Below are positions 63,906 through 64,000 of a stretch of 64,000 bases of DNA, in pieces (position 1 is the stretch's first letter; the number at the start of each line of letters is the position of its first letter). Source of the DNA: Streptomyces alboniger (GTDB lineage Bacteria > Actinomycetota > Actinomycetes > Streptomycetales > Streptomycetaceae). The notes under the pieces were generated by a model. It was not told where the DNA came from, searched no databases, and saw only the letters and a list, made by a program, of their open reading frames with translations. The stretch spans positions 2,356,001 through 2,420,000 of the forward strand of contig NZ_CP023695.1 in assembly GCF_008704395.1 (NCBI RefSeq). The letters are read 5' to 3'. The translations under genes and the position numbers were made by a program.

Positions 63906-64000
63906 GTGGGCATGCAGAGCTTGGCGATGATCGAGACCTGGCCGGTTCCCACGGCTGCCGCCGCTGTCGTCCGCGCGGACGGGACTGTCGTCGGGGCGCA
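63906..64000 (+). CDS. Serine hydrolase (beta-lactamase-like), N-terminal fragment
   Basis: The first ~31 residues of a gene that continues beyond the window: MGMQSLAMIETWPVPTAAAAVVR-ADGTVVGA. This resembles the start of serine beta-lactamase-like hydrolases, with the catalytic SxxK outside the window. GTG 63906 has GGAGGA about 9 bases upstream; ATG 63912 is the alternative. It is divergent from merR. Family assignment is tentative because little is visible. Confidence 0.6.
   Translation, partial: MGMQSLAMIETWPVPTAAAAVVRADGTVVGA

Overview
The window is a chromosomal stretch of a high-GC filamentous actinomycete, almost certainly Streptomyces or a close relative. The evidence is the strong G/C third-position bias, frequent GTG/TTG starts, many ATGA/GTGA stop-start overlaps, typical Streptomyces intergenic palindromes, and actinobacterial families such as DUF3052, DUF2277, SCO2322-like, DUF1023 hydrolases and large TerD sets. 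I see no transposase, integrase, phage gene or CRISPR array. About 60 protein genes, one tRNA and two riboswitches are supported.

Region 1 (1-12.8 kb): a putative steroid side-chain catabolic set. It comprises the end of a KstR-like TetR regulator, a 3-Cys ferredoxin, an aldehyde dehydrogenase, an MBL-fold hydrolase, a FadA5-like thiolase and a CYP125-like P450. Four copies of a TNNAACNNGTTNNA-type (KstR-like) operator lie 40-80 bp upstream of the four transcription starts. Inside this set sits a five-gene operon behind a cobalamin riboswitch: a transcobalamin-like surface protein, an SCO2322-like protein and a complete ECF transporter. The riboswitch carries an inserted palindromic repeat. 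The thiolase has a rare TTA codon.

Region 2 (12.9-37.5 kb): mostly housekeeping and envelope genes. These include a GT87/PAP2 fusion, an MHS-type transporter, a serpin, an O-methyltransferase, an FHA protein, a MhuD-like heme-degrading enzyme, a drug exporter fused to a MarR-like domain, an APC permease, a GDT1 cation exporter behind a yybP-ykoY manganese riboswitch, a secreted HNH nuclease, PhoD, an FAD protein, DoxX, a SOD-like protein, DedA and small proteins.

Region 3 (37.6-50.1 kb): tRNA-Val, a coiled-coil membrane protein, FmdB, then a tellurite-resistance (Ter) stress module. The module has a HAD hydrolase, a fused phosphoribosyltransferase/TRSP/StiP-type protein and a CitE-like lyase in one coupled operon, next to TerD, TerA-like, TerC-like and two further TerD genes. 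AhpE peroxiredoxin and DUF3052 follow. This is the locus most likely to be an incompletely described system: a predicted nucleoside-like metabolite pathway tied to metal or stress sensing.

Region 4 (50.4-64 kb): aceE, a potassium channel, a secreted I36 inhibitor, then a DUF1023 hydrolase, a DUF4429/SHOCT protein, a two-component system, a second DUF1023 hydrolase and an acyltransferase. A TACCNNGGTA palindrome with a conserved 25-bp companion element precedes both the kinase operon and the hydrolase-acyltransferase operon, suggesting an autoregulated regulon. The window ends with a MerR-aldo/keto reductase operon with a textbook 19-bp-spacer MerR promoter, and the start of a serine hydrolase.
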